Shown here in pieces: positions 45,864-53,713 of a stretch of 64,000 bases of DNA. Position 1 is the stretch's first letter, and each line of letters starts with the position of its first letter. The notes under the pieces were generated by a model. It ran no database searches. It was given only the letters and a program-made list of their open reading frames with translations, and was not told the DNA's origin. The DNA comes from an uncultured Alistipes sp. GTDB taxonomy: Bacteria; Bacteroidota; Bacteroidia; Bacteroidales; Rikenellaceae. Both the position numbers and the translations under genes were made by a program. The DNA lies in NCBI GenBank assembly GCA_900541585.1, contig UQKD01000010.1, positions 43,670 to 107,669 on the forward strand, read 5' to 3'.

Positions 45864-46985
45864 ATGAGACCGCTCCGCATCCTGACCCTCGCGTTCCTGC
45901 TCTTCACCCTCGCCGCCGCCGCACAGACCGACCGCCGCATCGAGGAGCAGAAACGGGTCATCGCGGCCCTCGAAAAGCGGATCGCCACCGAGGAGCAGGA
46001 GATTTCGAAGATCCAGAAGGGCCGTACGGCCACCGAGGAACGGGTACGCCGCCTGGCCCGCCAGATCGACTCGCGCAACCAGCTGCTCGACGAGACCGAG
46101 AAGCAGGCGCGCCTCCTGCGTGAGGAGATCGCCCACACGGACAGCGTGGCCGGAAACCTCTCGGCGACGCTCGAACGCGACCGTGCGCAGTACGGCGAAA
46201 TGGTGCGTGAAGCCTACCGCAACTACAAGCACAACAACTACCTGACCTATATCTTCTCCTCGCGCGACTTCACGGACGTGGCGCGCAAGATCACCGCCCT
46301 GCGCGAGGTCGCCTCGCTGCGCGAACGCAAACTGCGCGACATCGAGGCGCTGACCGCCGAGGTCCGCACCGAAAAGGAGGCGCTCGACCGCCGCAAGCAG
46401 TCGCTCGACTCGGTGACGCGCAGCCTCTCGGCGCAGCGCGAGAAACTCCAGCGCGACGCCCGCAACGCCAAGGCCAGCATCCGGTCGATGTCGCAGAAGG
46501 AGAAGACGGCCCTGCAGCGCAAAGTCGCACAGGAACAGCAGCTGGACGTGGCCATCGGCGAACTGCGCAAGCTGACCAAAGGCAACACCGAAGGCGCTTC
46601 GTTCTCGGCGAAAACCTTCGGACTGCGCCTTCCGGTGACGGCCGGGCGCGTGAAGCGCTACAAGGAGAACATGGCCGAGATCACCGGTCCGAAGGGGGCG
46701 CACGTCATCTCGATCTACGACGGCAAGGTCGTCGACGTGAAGCGCAACCGCATCACCAGCAAATACGACGTTTACGTCGCTCACGGCGAATACATAACCT
46801 CCTATGCCAACATGGGGACGATCTGCGTCGAGAAGGGCCAGAAAGTGGCAAGAAACGCACAACTCGGAACCATCGGCTCGGCGGTCAACGTCATGACGAT
46901 GGAAACCGAATACAAACTCGTCTTCGGCATCTACCCGCCCAATCCCGGGCAGAAGATGCGGGCGGAGGAGTGTTTCCGAAAATAA
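45864..46985 (+). CDS. envC: EnvC-like murein hydrolase activator (coiled coil plus LytM/M23-like domain)
   Basis: Protein of 373 residues. A signal peptide (ends TLAAAAQ) is followed by a long coiled coil, residues 22-235 (RRIEEQKRVIAALEKRIATEE, and later RERKLRDIEALTAEVRTEKE), then a LytM domain. The zinc site is degenerate: where active M23 enzymes have HxxxD and HxH, this protein has GAHVISIYDGKVV and YVAHGEYITSYANMG, so the last His of the HxH pair is replaced by Asn. As in E. coli EnvC, it probably activates amidases for septal peptidoglycan splitting instead of cutting itself. Operon partner of the TPR protein. Confidence 0.85.
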   Translation: MRPLRILTLAFLLFTLAAAAQTDRRIEEQKRVIAALEKRIATEEQEISKIQKGRTATEERVRRLARQIDSRNQLLDETEKQARLLREEIAHTDSVAGNLSATLERDRAQYGEMVREAYRNYKHNNYLTYIFSSRDFTDVARKITALREVASLRERKLRDIEALTAEVRTEKEALDRRKQSLDSVTRSLSAQREKLQRDARNAKASIRSMSQKEKTALQRKVAQEQQLDVAIGELRKLTKGNTEGASFSAKTFGLRLPVTAGRVKRYKENMAEITGPKGAHVISIYDGKVVDVKRNRITSKYDVYVAHGEYITSYANMGTICVEKGQKVARNAQLGTIGSAVNVMTMETEYKLVFGIYPPNPGQKMRAEECFRK

Positions 46986-47066
46986 AACCGATGTTTCCTG
47001 CGGTTCCGTGCAGTGGCCGGCACGTCGTCCGCCCCGGTACGGACACGACATAACAACAACGAAAAA

Positions 47067-47504
47067 ATGGCTGTCAGATACTTTACCGACGATTGCACCT
47101 ACCGCCTCCCGCAAAAGCGCCTCACGGCACAATGGCTGCACGAAGTGGCCGCAGGGGAGGGCTACGCGCTGGGCGACGTCACCTACATCTTCTGTTCGGC
47201 ACAGCGGCTGCTGGAGATGAACCGCCAATACCTCGGACACGACTACTTCACCGACGTCATCACGTTCGATTACAGCGACCGCAAGGGCGCACGGATCGTC
47301 TCGGGCGACATCTTCATCGACGTCGAGACCGTTGCCGACAACAGCCGCCGATACGGCGCGACAACCTTGCAGGAGATGCGCAGGGTAGTGGTCCACGGGG
47401 TGCTGCACCTCTGCGGGCAGGGCGACAAAACGCCCCGCACCAATGCGCAGATGCACCGCAAGGAGGACAAATACCTGAAATTCTGGGAGTACCCCCAACA
47501 CTGA
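47067..47504 (+). CDS. ybeY: rRNA maturation endoribonuclease YbeY
   Basis: Protein of 145 residues. The metal-binding region is VVHGVLHLCGQGDKT, with two of the three canonical His present; the third is Asp, a substitution I know from other Bacteroidetes YbeY. FTDVITFDYSD and VSGDIFIDVETV match conserved blocks. ATG at 47067 is chosen since MAVRYFTDD resembles family N-termini and the longer open frame adds only unlikely residues. Acts in 16S rRNA 3' maturation and ribosome quality control. It lies in the pheS-mnmG gene run. Confidence 0.92.
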   Translation: MAVRYFTDDCTYRLPQKRLTAQWLHEVAAGEGYALGDVTYIFCSAQRLLEMNRQYLGHDYFTDVITFDYSDRKGARIVSGDIFIDVETVADNSRRYGATTLQEMRRVVVHGVLHLCGQGDKTPRTNAQMHRKEDKYLKFWEYPQH

Positions 47505-47511
47505 CCGCGAC

Positions 47512-48441
47512 ATGAAACGCTCCCTATTTACCGCTGCGGCCGTTCTCGCGGCTCTCCTGCTGGCTGCCGGCAGTACGGGCCGCCGCACGGCCGGAAACGC
47601 CGCAGACAAGGTTGCCGGCAAAGGCACGCCCGAAGCCGCCGTTTCCACACCGGATCCGGCAGGGAAGGAGATGGCGGCAGGGGAGAAGTCCCCGCACGCC
47701 GCATCCCGTACCCGGACCGGCCGCGACGGGAGCACCGAACGGCGGGGTCCCTTCGTGGAAAACGACACGACGTTCCTCTTCGTCCACGAGTACCCTCTCG
47801 GCAGCGACACGAACCGCTATAAGGTCTTTATCCGGAAAGGTCCGCAGCCGAACGATATTCCCAATTTCGCAAGCCTCTCGCCGCAGAACGAGACTCAATG
47901 GAAGGATTTCACCGACATGCTGCACATGCTCAAAAAACGCCATCCCGGGCCGCTTCTGCGTCACACGGCGCTGGAAGGGCTGCCGCACAGCTGGACGCCG
48001 GTCCGCTCTTTCCAGGGGAACTACTATGTAAACGGTTTCAATCCCTATCCGGTGTGGATTTCGGATTCGCTTTTTGTCCGCCAGACGATGGAAGGTCCGT
48101 GGCCTTCGCGCATCAGCGCGGCGGAACGCATCGCGCCGATGCACTACCGCCTCCGGACAACGGCCGGATATGACGGTATCGAGCAAATAGATATATACTT
48201 CGTGGACTCCGTGCGAAGGACGGCCGTGTTCGCCTTCAGCAATGACCGGAAAACAGAGCAGTTCCAATCGCTCTATGTTCCCTTCGAAACGGGAATCGGA
48301 ATGGATATGGTCGACTTCTATTCCCTGGAACTGCCCGACGACGAAGTGGAGTGGGACGAAATAGACTTCGGAGCGCTGATTTCCGGAGCCGCTCCGCTCC
48401 GGGAAGCAGATCCGAAAACAGACAAAACGAATAACGAATGA
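47512..48441 (+). CDS. Hypothetical exported protein with low-complexity linker
   Basis: Protein of 309 residues, family not recognised. Residues 1-19 are a signal or anchor (LFTAAAVLAALLLAAGS), followed by an Ala/Gly/Lys/Pro/Thr-rich stretch to about residue 80, which looks like a flexible periplasmic spacer. The remaining 230 residues are a folded, mixed alpha/beta domain, with FVENDTTFLFVHEYPLG, YYVNGFNPYPVWISDSLFVRQ, HYRLRTTAGYDGIEQIDIYF and an acidic end (PDDEVEWDEIDFG). Overlaps mnmG by four bases (ATGA), implying coupled translation. No function can be inferred. Confidence 0.75.
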   Translation: MKRSLFTAAAVLAALLLAAGSTGRRTAGNAADKVAGKGTPEAAVSTPDPAGKEMAAGEKSPHAASRTRTGRDGSTERRGPFVENDTTFLFVHEYPLGSDTNRYKVFIRKGPQPNDIPNFASLSPQNETQWKDFTDMLHMLKKRHPGPLLRHTALEGLPHSWTPVRSFQGNYYVNGFNPYPVWISDSLFVRQTMEGPWPSRISAAERIAPMHYRLRTTAGYDGIEQIDIYFVDSVRRTAVFAFSNDRKTEQFQSLYVPFETGIGMDMVDFYSLELPDDEVEWDEIDFGALISGAAPLREADPKTDKTNNE

Positions 48442-50390
48442 CACTCGATTACGACATTATCGTCATCGGCGGAGGACATGCCGGATGCGAAGCCGCTTCG
48501 GCCGCCGCACGGCTCGGCTCGCGCACGCTGCTGCTCACGATGGACATGGCCAAACTGGCTGCCATGTCGTGCAACCCGGCAGTCGGCGGCGTAGCTAAAG
48601 GGCAGATTGTCAGAGAGATAGATGCTTTAGGCGGTCAGATGGGCCGGATCACCGACCGTACGACCATCCAGTTCCGGATGCTCAACCGGTCGAAGGGCGC
48701 CGCGATGTGGAGTCCCCGGGCACAATGCGACAAAACACGCTTTTCGGAGGAGTGGCGCCGCACGCTCGAAAACACCTGGAACCTCTACATCTGGCAGGAC
48801 GCCGCGACGGAATTGCTGTTCGACCTGAACACAGACCCCGCACAACCGGACACCCCGGGCGCAGAGCCGGACCCGAAGCAGAATAACTCCCGGCCCACCA
48901 CACACACACACCGTATTACGGGGGTGCGGACGCGCATGGGCGTCGAATTTTCCTGCCGGAAAGTCATACTCACCTCCGGCACATTCCTCGGGGGACTGAT
49001 GCACTGCGGCTCCTCGCATGCCGAAGGCGGCAGGGCAGGGGACGCCGCTTCGCACGGCATTACGGAGAACCTCCGGACCATCGGTTTCGAGACCGGACGC
49101 ATGAAGACCGGAACCCCGGCACGACTCGACGCCCGGACCATCGATTTCGAAATCCTCGAACCGCAATACGGCGATGAAACCCCCGCCAAATTTTCATTTT
49201 CTCCCGAAACGCAACCCGTCAAAGAGCAGCTTCCCTGCTTTCTGGTCTACACTTCGAAAGAAGTCCACGACATCCTCCGTACAGGATTCGACCGGTCGCC
49301 GTTGTTCAACGGCACGATCTGCGGCATCGGTCCGCGCTACTGCCCGTCGATCGAGGATAAACTCCGTACCTTTGCCGACAAAGACCAGCACCAGCTCTTC
49401 CTGGAACCCGAAGGCAGTTCGACCAATGAATATTACCTGAACGGTTTTTCGTCATCTCTGCCCTGGGAAGTGCAGTGGGAAGCCTTGCACAAAATCCGCG
49501 GATTCGAAGATTTGCACATTTTCCGCCCCGGATACGCCATTGAATACGACTATTTTCCGCCTACGCAACTGCACCATTCGCTCGAAACGAAACTGGTTTC
49601 GGGACTCTATTTCGCCGGGCAGGTCAACGGTACAACGGGATACGAGGAAGCCGCGGCACAGGGGCTGATAGCAGGTATCAACGCCCACCGGGCAATGAAA
49701 GGGGAGGAGCCGGTCGTACTGAAACGCGACGAAGCCTATATCGGCGTGCTGATCGACGACCTGGTGACAAAAGGCGTCGACGAACCCTACCGTATGTTCA
49801 CCTCCCGGGCCGAATATCGCATTCTGCTCCGGCAGGACAATGCCGACATCCGTTTGACTCCGCTTGGATACAAAATAGGTCTGATTTCGCAGAAACAGTA
49901 CGACTATTTCGTCAAAAAAAATACGTCTGTAGAATCGCTTATTTCATTCGCCCGCGAGCAGAGCATCAAAGCAGCCGAAATTAACGACTATTTAAAATCA
50001 GTCTATTCGGAACCTTTGACGCAGGGAAGAAAACTCTACGACATTCTGATGCGCAACAATGTCACGTTCGATTCGCTGCAAAATACGTTACCCAAACTGC
50101 GAAAATTCATCGGCGAAAACGGAATAACTCCGGAAGCAATCGAAGAGGCGGAAATTCAAATCAAATATAAAGGATATATCGAACGCGAAAAATTCATCGC
50201 AGAGAAACTGCGGCGTCTTGAAAATATTCGAATTCCGGAAAATTTCGATTTTCATTCGATGCAGGCGCTGACGATCGAAGCCCGTCAGAAACTCTCTCGC
50301 ATCCGTCCCGAAACCATCGGCCAGGCGTCGCGAATTCCCGGAGTTTCACCCGCCGACGTCAACGTCCTGCTCGTAAAATTCGGACGATAG
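48438..50390 (+). CDS. mnmG: tRNA uridine-5-carboxymethylaminomethyl synthesis enzyme MnmG (GidA)
   Basis: FAD protein of 650 residues that with MnmE modifies the wobble uridine of certain tRNAs. FAD fold IIVIGGGHAGCEAASAAARLG lies at residues 6-26; MSCNPAVGGVAKGQIVREIDALGGQMG and SPRAQCDKTRF follow. GRMKTGTPARLD, GLYFAGQVNGTTGYEEAAAQG and PYRMFTSRAEYRILLRQDNAD are signature blocks; the helical C-terminus ends IPGVSPADVNVLLV. A Pro/Asn-rich insert of some 25 residues (about 138-160) interrupts the region after LLFDLN. The 3' third is visibly more AT-rich than the 5' part. Stop lies 7 bp before a parS palindrome. Confidence 0.97.
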   Translation: MTLDYDIIVIGGGHAGCEAASAAARLGSRTLLLTMDMAKLAAMSCNPAVGGVAKGQIVREIDALGGQMGRITDRTTIQFRMLNRSKGAAMWSPRAQCDKTRFSEEWRRTLENTWNLYIWQDAATELLFDLNTDPAQPDTPGAEPDPKQNNSRPTTHTHRITGVRTRMGVEFSCRKVILTSGTFLGGLMHCGSSHAEGGRAGDAASHGITENLRTIGFETGRMKTGTPARLDARTIDFEILEPQYGDETPAKFSFSPETQPVKEQLPCFLVYTSKEVHDILRTGFDRSPLFNGTICGIGPRYCPSIEDKLRTFADKDQHQLFLEPEGSSTNEYYLNGFSSSLPWEVQWEALHKIRGFEDLHIFRPGYAIEYDYFPPTQLHHSLETKLVSGLYFAGQVNGTTGYEEAAAQGLIAGINAHRAMKGEEPVVLKRDEAYIGVLIDDLVTKGVDEPYRMFTSRAEYRILLRQDNADIRLTPLGYKIGLISQKQYDYFVKKNTSVESLISFAREQSIKAAEINDYLKSVYSEPLTQGRKLYDILMRNNVTFDSLQNTLPKLRKFIGENGITPEAIEEAEIQIKYKGYIEREKFIAEKLRRLENIRIPENFDFHSMQALTIEARQKLSRIRPETIGQASRIPGVSPADVNVLLVKFGR

Positions 50391-50397
50391 GGTATAA

Positions 50398-50413
50398 TGT
50401 TCCACGTGGAACA
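50398..50413. promoter_or_regulatory. parS: parS centromere-like site (ParB binding)
   Basis: TGTTCCACGTGGAACA is a perfect 16-bp palindrome with the GTTnCACGTGnAAC core of bacterial parS. It lies between the mnmG stop and the terminator. parS sites cluster near the chromosome origin, often beside gidA/mnmG. Confidence 0.85.
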
Positions 50414-50417
50414 AATT

Positions 50418-50448
50418 AAAAAGGCCGCTCTGTTAGAGCGGCCTTTTT
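50418..50448. terminator. Bidirectional terminator between mnmG and ilvE
   Basis: AAAAAGGCCGCTCT pairs perfectly with AGAGCGGCCTTTTT over a three-base loop, serving both convergent genes. Confidence 0.9.
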
Positions 50449-50464
50449 ACAAATAAATCACAAA

Positions 50465-51478
50465 TCACAAAACAATCGTACACCAATCGTACTTATCTTC
50501 CGCACGGCCGTACTGAATATCCTGCAAACGCGTATAAAGCTCCATACAATTCTTTCCAACCTCTTCGCCGTAATTATACGATTTTTCGGTCTGCATATCG
50601 TAAATATATCCGATAGGGGAGATAACCGCCGCTGTTCCGCAGGCGCCGCACTCCTCGAAGGAATCCAGCTCCTCAACCGGAATATGGCGCTCCTCGATTG
50701 TCAATCCCATATCGCGTGCAATCTGGCGAAGGCTCATATTGGTAATCGACGGTAAGACTGAAGGAGATTTAGGTGTGATATATTTACCATCCTTAATGCC
50801 GAAAAAATTAGCCGCACCGCATTCCTCAATGTATTTATGTTCGGCAGCATCGAGGTACATGATATTCGAATATCCCATTCCATGGCCCTTTTCACCCGAC
50901 AGCAGACTGGCCGCATAGTTGCCACCGACCTTCACATCTCCTGTTCCACGTGGAGCAGCGCGATCCTGTTCCCGGTCGATAGCAACCCGGATCGGCTTGA
51001 TGCCCGACTTGAAATAGGCTCCGACGGGCGAACAGTAGACAATCAACAAGGCTTCTTTAGCCGGTTTCACACCCAATCCGACCGTTGTTCCGAACATCAC
51101 CGGACGCAGGTAGAGCGAAGCACCCGTGCCGTAGGGAGGAACGAAACGTTCGTTGCGCTTGACGACCTCGATACAGGCATCGACGATCATTTCAATCGAA
51201 GGAACCGGCAAACACAACCGTTTTGCCGAGGACTGGAGACGCCGCGCATTGTCGGCTACACGGAAAAGGCGCACCTTTCCGTCAATCCCGTGGAAAGCCT
51301 TGAGACCCTCGAAAAGTTCGATGCCGTAATGCAGACACGAAGCCGACATATGCATCTGGATATACTCGTCATCCGTGACCACCATGTCGCTCCATTTCCC
51401 GTCGGTAAAGGAGTAGCGAACATTGTAATCGGTTTTGCGATAGTCGAAGCCCAAAGCGCTCCAATCTGTATTTTCCAT
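50465..51478 (-). CDS. ilvE: Branched-chain amino acid aminotransferase
   Basis: PLP enzyme of 337 residues, class IV fold, interconverting Leu/Ile/Val and their 2-oxo acids. YGIELFEGLKAFHG (residues about 52-65), the PLP Lys in GTGDVKVGGNYAASL, YIEECGAANFFGI and VEELDSFEECGACGTAAVISPI are signature blocks of the longer (type II) bacterial BCAT. It lies 39 bp downstream of metG on the same strand with no -7 box in between, so co-transcription from the metG promoter is likely. It contains a parS-like site within the coding sequence. Confidence 0.95.
   Translation of the reverse strand: MENTDWSALGFDYRKTDYNVRYSFTDGKWSDMVVTDDEYIQMHMSASCLHYGIELFEGLKAFHGIDGKVRLFRVADNARRLQSSAKRLCLPVPSIEMIVDACIEVVKRNERFVPPYGTGASLYLRPVMFGTTVGLGVKPAKEALLIVYCSPVGAYFKSGIKPIRVAIDREQDRAAPRGTGDVKVGGNYAASLLSGEKGHGMGYSNIMYLDAAEHKYIEECGAANFFGIKDGKYITPKSPSVLPSITNMSLRQIARDMGLTIEERHIPVEELDSFEECGACGTAAVISPIGYIYDMQTEKSYNYGEEVGKNCMELYTRLQDIQYGRAEDKYDWCTIVL
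50942..50957. promoter_or_regulatory. Second parS-like site inside ilvE
   Basis: TGTTCCACGTGGAGCA differs by one base from the perfect site at 50398 and lies 529 bp from it. Location inside a coding gene is common for parS. Confidence 0.6.
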
Positions 51479-51517
51479 ATCTTATGCTTTTAAAAAATTT
51501 ATCGAAAATTTCCTCTA

Positions 51518-53560
51518 TCAACCTACAACGGCTCCGTTGCCGGTCGCCTCGCCGGGCTGCAACAGGCGCAACTTTCCGGAAGCGTCTTCCGCCATCAAAA
51601 TCATACCGTTCGAAAGAATACCTTTCAGTTCGCGCGGAGCGAGATTCACCAGGACAAGCACCTGCTGTCCCACCAGCTCTTCGGGCGTGAAATGCTCGGC
51701 AATTCCCGAAACGATTTCACGTTTGTCGATACCCGTGTCGACCGTCAGTTTCAGCAATTTCTTCGTTTTAGCGACTTTTTCCGCCGCCAGAATCGTCGAA
51801 ACGCGAATATCCATCTTCTGAAAATCGTCGAATTCAATCGTATCTTTTTGAGGTTCAATAGATTGAGACATTTCAGCCGCTTCATTGGCCGCCTTGGTCG
51901 CCGCAAGTTTATCCAGCTGACGCTGAATCACGTCGTCCTCGATCTTTTCGAACAGCAGGGCAGGTTCCCCGATGGCGTGCCCCGCCGGAATCAGATCCAT
52001 TGCACCGAGGCGTTCCCAGCCGAATTTGTCGACAGCCAGCATCCGGAGAATCTTCTCCGCGGAGAACGGCATGAACGGCTCGATGGCAACGGCCGTGTTG
52101 GCCGTGATCTGCAAAGCAATGTTGAGAATCGTCTCCACACGCGCCGGATCGCTCTTGATCACCTTCCACGGTTCGGTGTCGGCCAGGTATTTGTTGCCGA
52201 TACGCGCGATGTTCATGGCATCCTTCAGCGCCTCGCGGAAACGGTAGCTCTCGATATTTCCTTCGAGCGAAGCCTTCACGGCCGCCACCTCGGCAACAGT
52301 CTCCCGGTCATATTCGTTCAAATCCCCGCAAGCCGGAACCTTGCCGCCGTAATACTTTTGCGTCAGCACCAGCGCGCGGTTGACGAAATTACCCAGCACA
52401 GCCACCAATTCGTTGTTGTTGCGCGCCTGAAAATCCTTCCACGTGAAGTCGTTATCCTTCGTCTCGGGAGCGTTGGCGCACAAAACGTAACGCAGCACAT
52501 CCTCCTTGCCGGGAAACTCTTCGAGGTACTCGTGCAGCCACACGGCCCAATTGCGCGAAGTAGAAATCTTGTCGCCTTCGAGGTTCAGGAACTCGTTGGC
52601 CGGCACGTTCTCGGGCAGGATATAGTCGCCGTGGGCCTTGAGCATCGACGGAAACACGATGCAGTGGAACACAATGTTGTCTTTGCCTATAAAATGAACC
52701 ATCTTGGTGTCCTCCGACTTCCAATACCGCTCCCAATCAGGCGTAAGGTCCTTTGTAGCAGATATATAACCGATAGGAGCATCGAACCACACATAGAGCA
52801 CCTTACCCTCGGCGCCCTCCACGGGAACCGGAATGCCCCAGTCGAGGTCGCGGCTCACGGCACGCGGCTGGAGACCTCCGTCGAGCCAGCTCTTGCACTG
52901 CCCGTAGACGTTCGTTTTCCACTCCTTGTGCCCCTCCAGAATCCATTCGCGCAGAAATTCTTCGTACCTATCCAACGGAAGATACCAGTGTTTCGTCTCA
53001 CGCTTCACGGGCACGGAACCCGACACGGCGCTGTGCGGGTCGATCAGTTCGTCGGGCGAAAGGGTAGAGCCGCACTTCTCGCACTGGTCGCCGTAAGCGC
53101 GGTCGTTGCCGCATTTGGGGCAGGTTCCCACGATATAACGGTCGGCCAGAAAGGTCTGCGCCTCCTCGTCGTAATACTGCAAAGAGGTCTTTTCGATGAA
53201 CTTGCCTTCATCGTAGAGTTTTCTGAAAAAGGCCGAAGCGGTCTCGGCATGGGTCTTGGACGAGGTCCTCGAATAGATGTCGAACGACATGCCCAGCCCC
53301 TCGAACGACTTTTTGATCAGCGCATGGTAACGGTCCACGATCTGCTGGGGTGTCACGCCCTCCTTGCGGGCCTTAATCGTGATGGGTACGCCGTGTTCGT
53401 CCGATCCGCAGACTGAAATCACGTCGCGTCCCCGAAGCCGCAGGTATCGCGTATAAATGTCCGAAGGTATGTAAACTCCCGCCAGGTGGCCGATATGCAC
53501 CGGACCGTTCGCATAAGGGAGCGCCGATGTCACGAGGTAGCGTTTGAACTCTTTTGCCAT
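51518..53560 (-). CDS. metG: Methionyl-tRNA synthetase with C-terminal tRNA-binding domain
   Basis: Class I synthetase of 680 residues. HIGH motif at residues 22-25 ([14 protein letters not shown]), zinc cysteines in [20 protein letters not shown], tRNA anticodon region after [15 protein letters not shown], and the KMSKS loop as KISTS ([13 protein letters not shown]). The C-terminal 110 residues ([40 protein letters not shown]) form an EMAPII-like dimerisation/tRNA-binding domain. Length is normal for Bacteroidetes. It heads a probable metG-ilvE transcription unit. Confidence 0.97.
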   Translation of the reverse strand: MAKEFKRYLVTSALPYANGPVHIGHLAGVYIPSDIYTRYLRLRGRDVISVCGSDEHGVPITIKARKEGVTPQQIVDRYHALIKKSFEGLGMSFDIYSRTSSKTHAETASAFFRKLYDEGKFIEKTSLQYYDEEAQTFLADRYIVGTCPKCGNDRAYGDQCEKCGSTLSPDELIDPHSAVSGSVPVKRETKHWYLPLDRYEEFLREWILEGHKEWKTNVYGQCKSWLDGGLQPRAVSRDLDWGIPVPVEGAEGKVLYVWFDAPIGYISATKDLTPDWERYWKSEDTKMVHFIGKDNIVFHCIVFPSMLKAHGDYILPENVPANEFLNLEGDKISTSRNWAVWLHEYLEEFPGKEDVLRYVLCANAPETKDNDFTWKDFQARNNNELVAVLGNFVNRALVLTQKYYGGKVPACGDLNEYDRETVAEVAAVKASLEGNIESYRFREALKDAMNIARIGNKYLADTEPWKVIKSDPARVETILNIALQITANTAVAIEPFMPFSAEKILRMLAVDKFGWERLGAMDLIPAGHAIGEPALLFEKIEDDVIQRQLDKLAATKAANEAAEMSQSIEPQKDTIEFDDFQKMDIRVSTILAAEKVAKTKKLLKLTVDTGIDKREIVSGIAEHFTPEELVGQQVLVLVNLAPRELKGILSNGMILMAEDASGKLRLLQPGEATGNGAVVG

Positions 53561-53595
53561 AAATGTAAAATAGATACAGTATTACTAATTTCTGT

Positions 53596-53622
53596 CAAAA
53601 TTACTAATTTTTAAGAGAATCG
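53596..53622 (-). promoter_or_regulatory. metG promoter: -7 box TAATTTTG and 20-bp upstream box shared with araC
   Basis: Minus-strand TAATTTTG at 53596-53603. Adjacent, plus-strand ACTAATTTTTAAGAGAATCG (53603-53622) matches 19 of 20 bases at 61181-61200 before the AraC gene, in the same position relative to the -7 box. An 11-base direct repeat ATTACTAATTT (53581, 53600) is also present. Confidence 0.55.
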
Positions 53623-53655
53623 GGAACGAAAAGCGCATATTTTGTGAAAGGTTCG

Positions 53656-53692
53656 AAGAAAAGAGGCGCACCCGCCGGGCACGCCTTCTTTA
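53656..53692 (-). terminator. Intrinsic terminator of the S46 peptidase gene
   Basis: On the minus strand AAGAAGGCG and CGCCTCTT pair (one mismatch) around a GC-rich loop and run into TTTTCTT, 22 bases past the stop. Confidence 0.65.
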
Positions 53693-53713
53693 TCCCACCG
53701 GAAAATCCGGCCT

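Noticed and set aside
52436..52451. CCACGTGAAG motif in metG as a third parS
   Set aside because: Only one half of the site fits; five or more of the outer bases mismatch.
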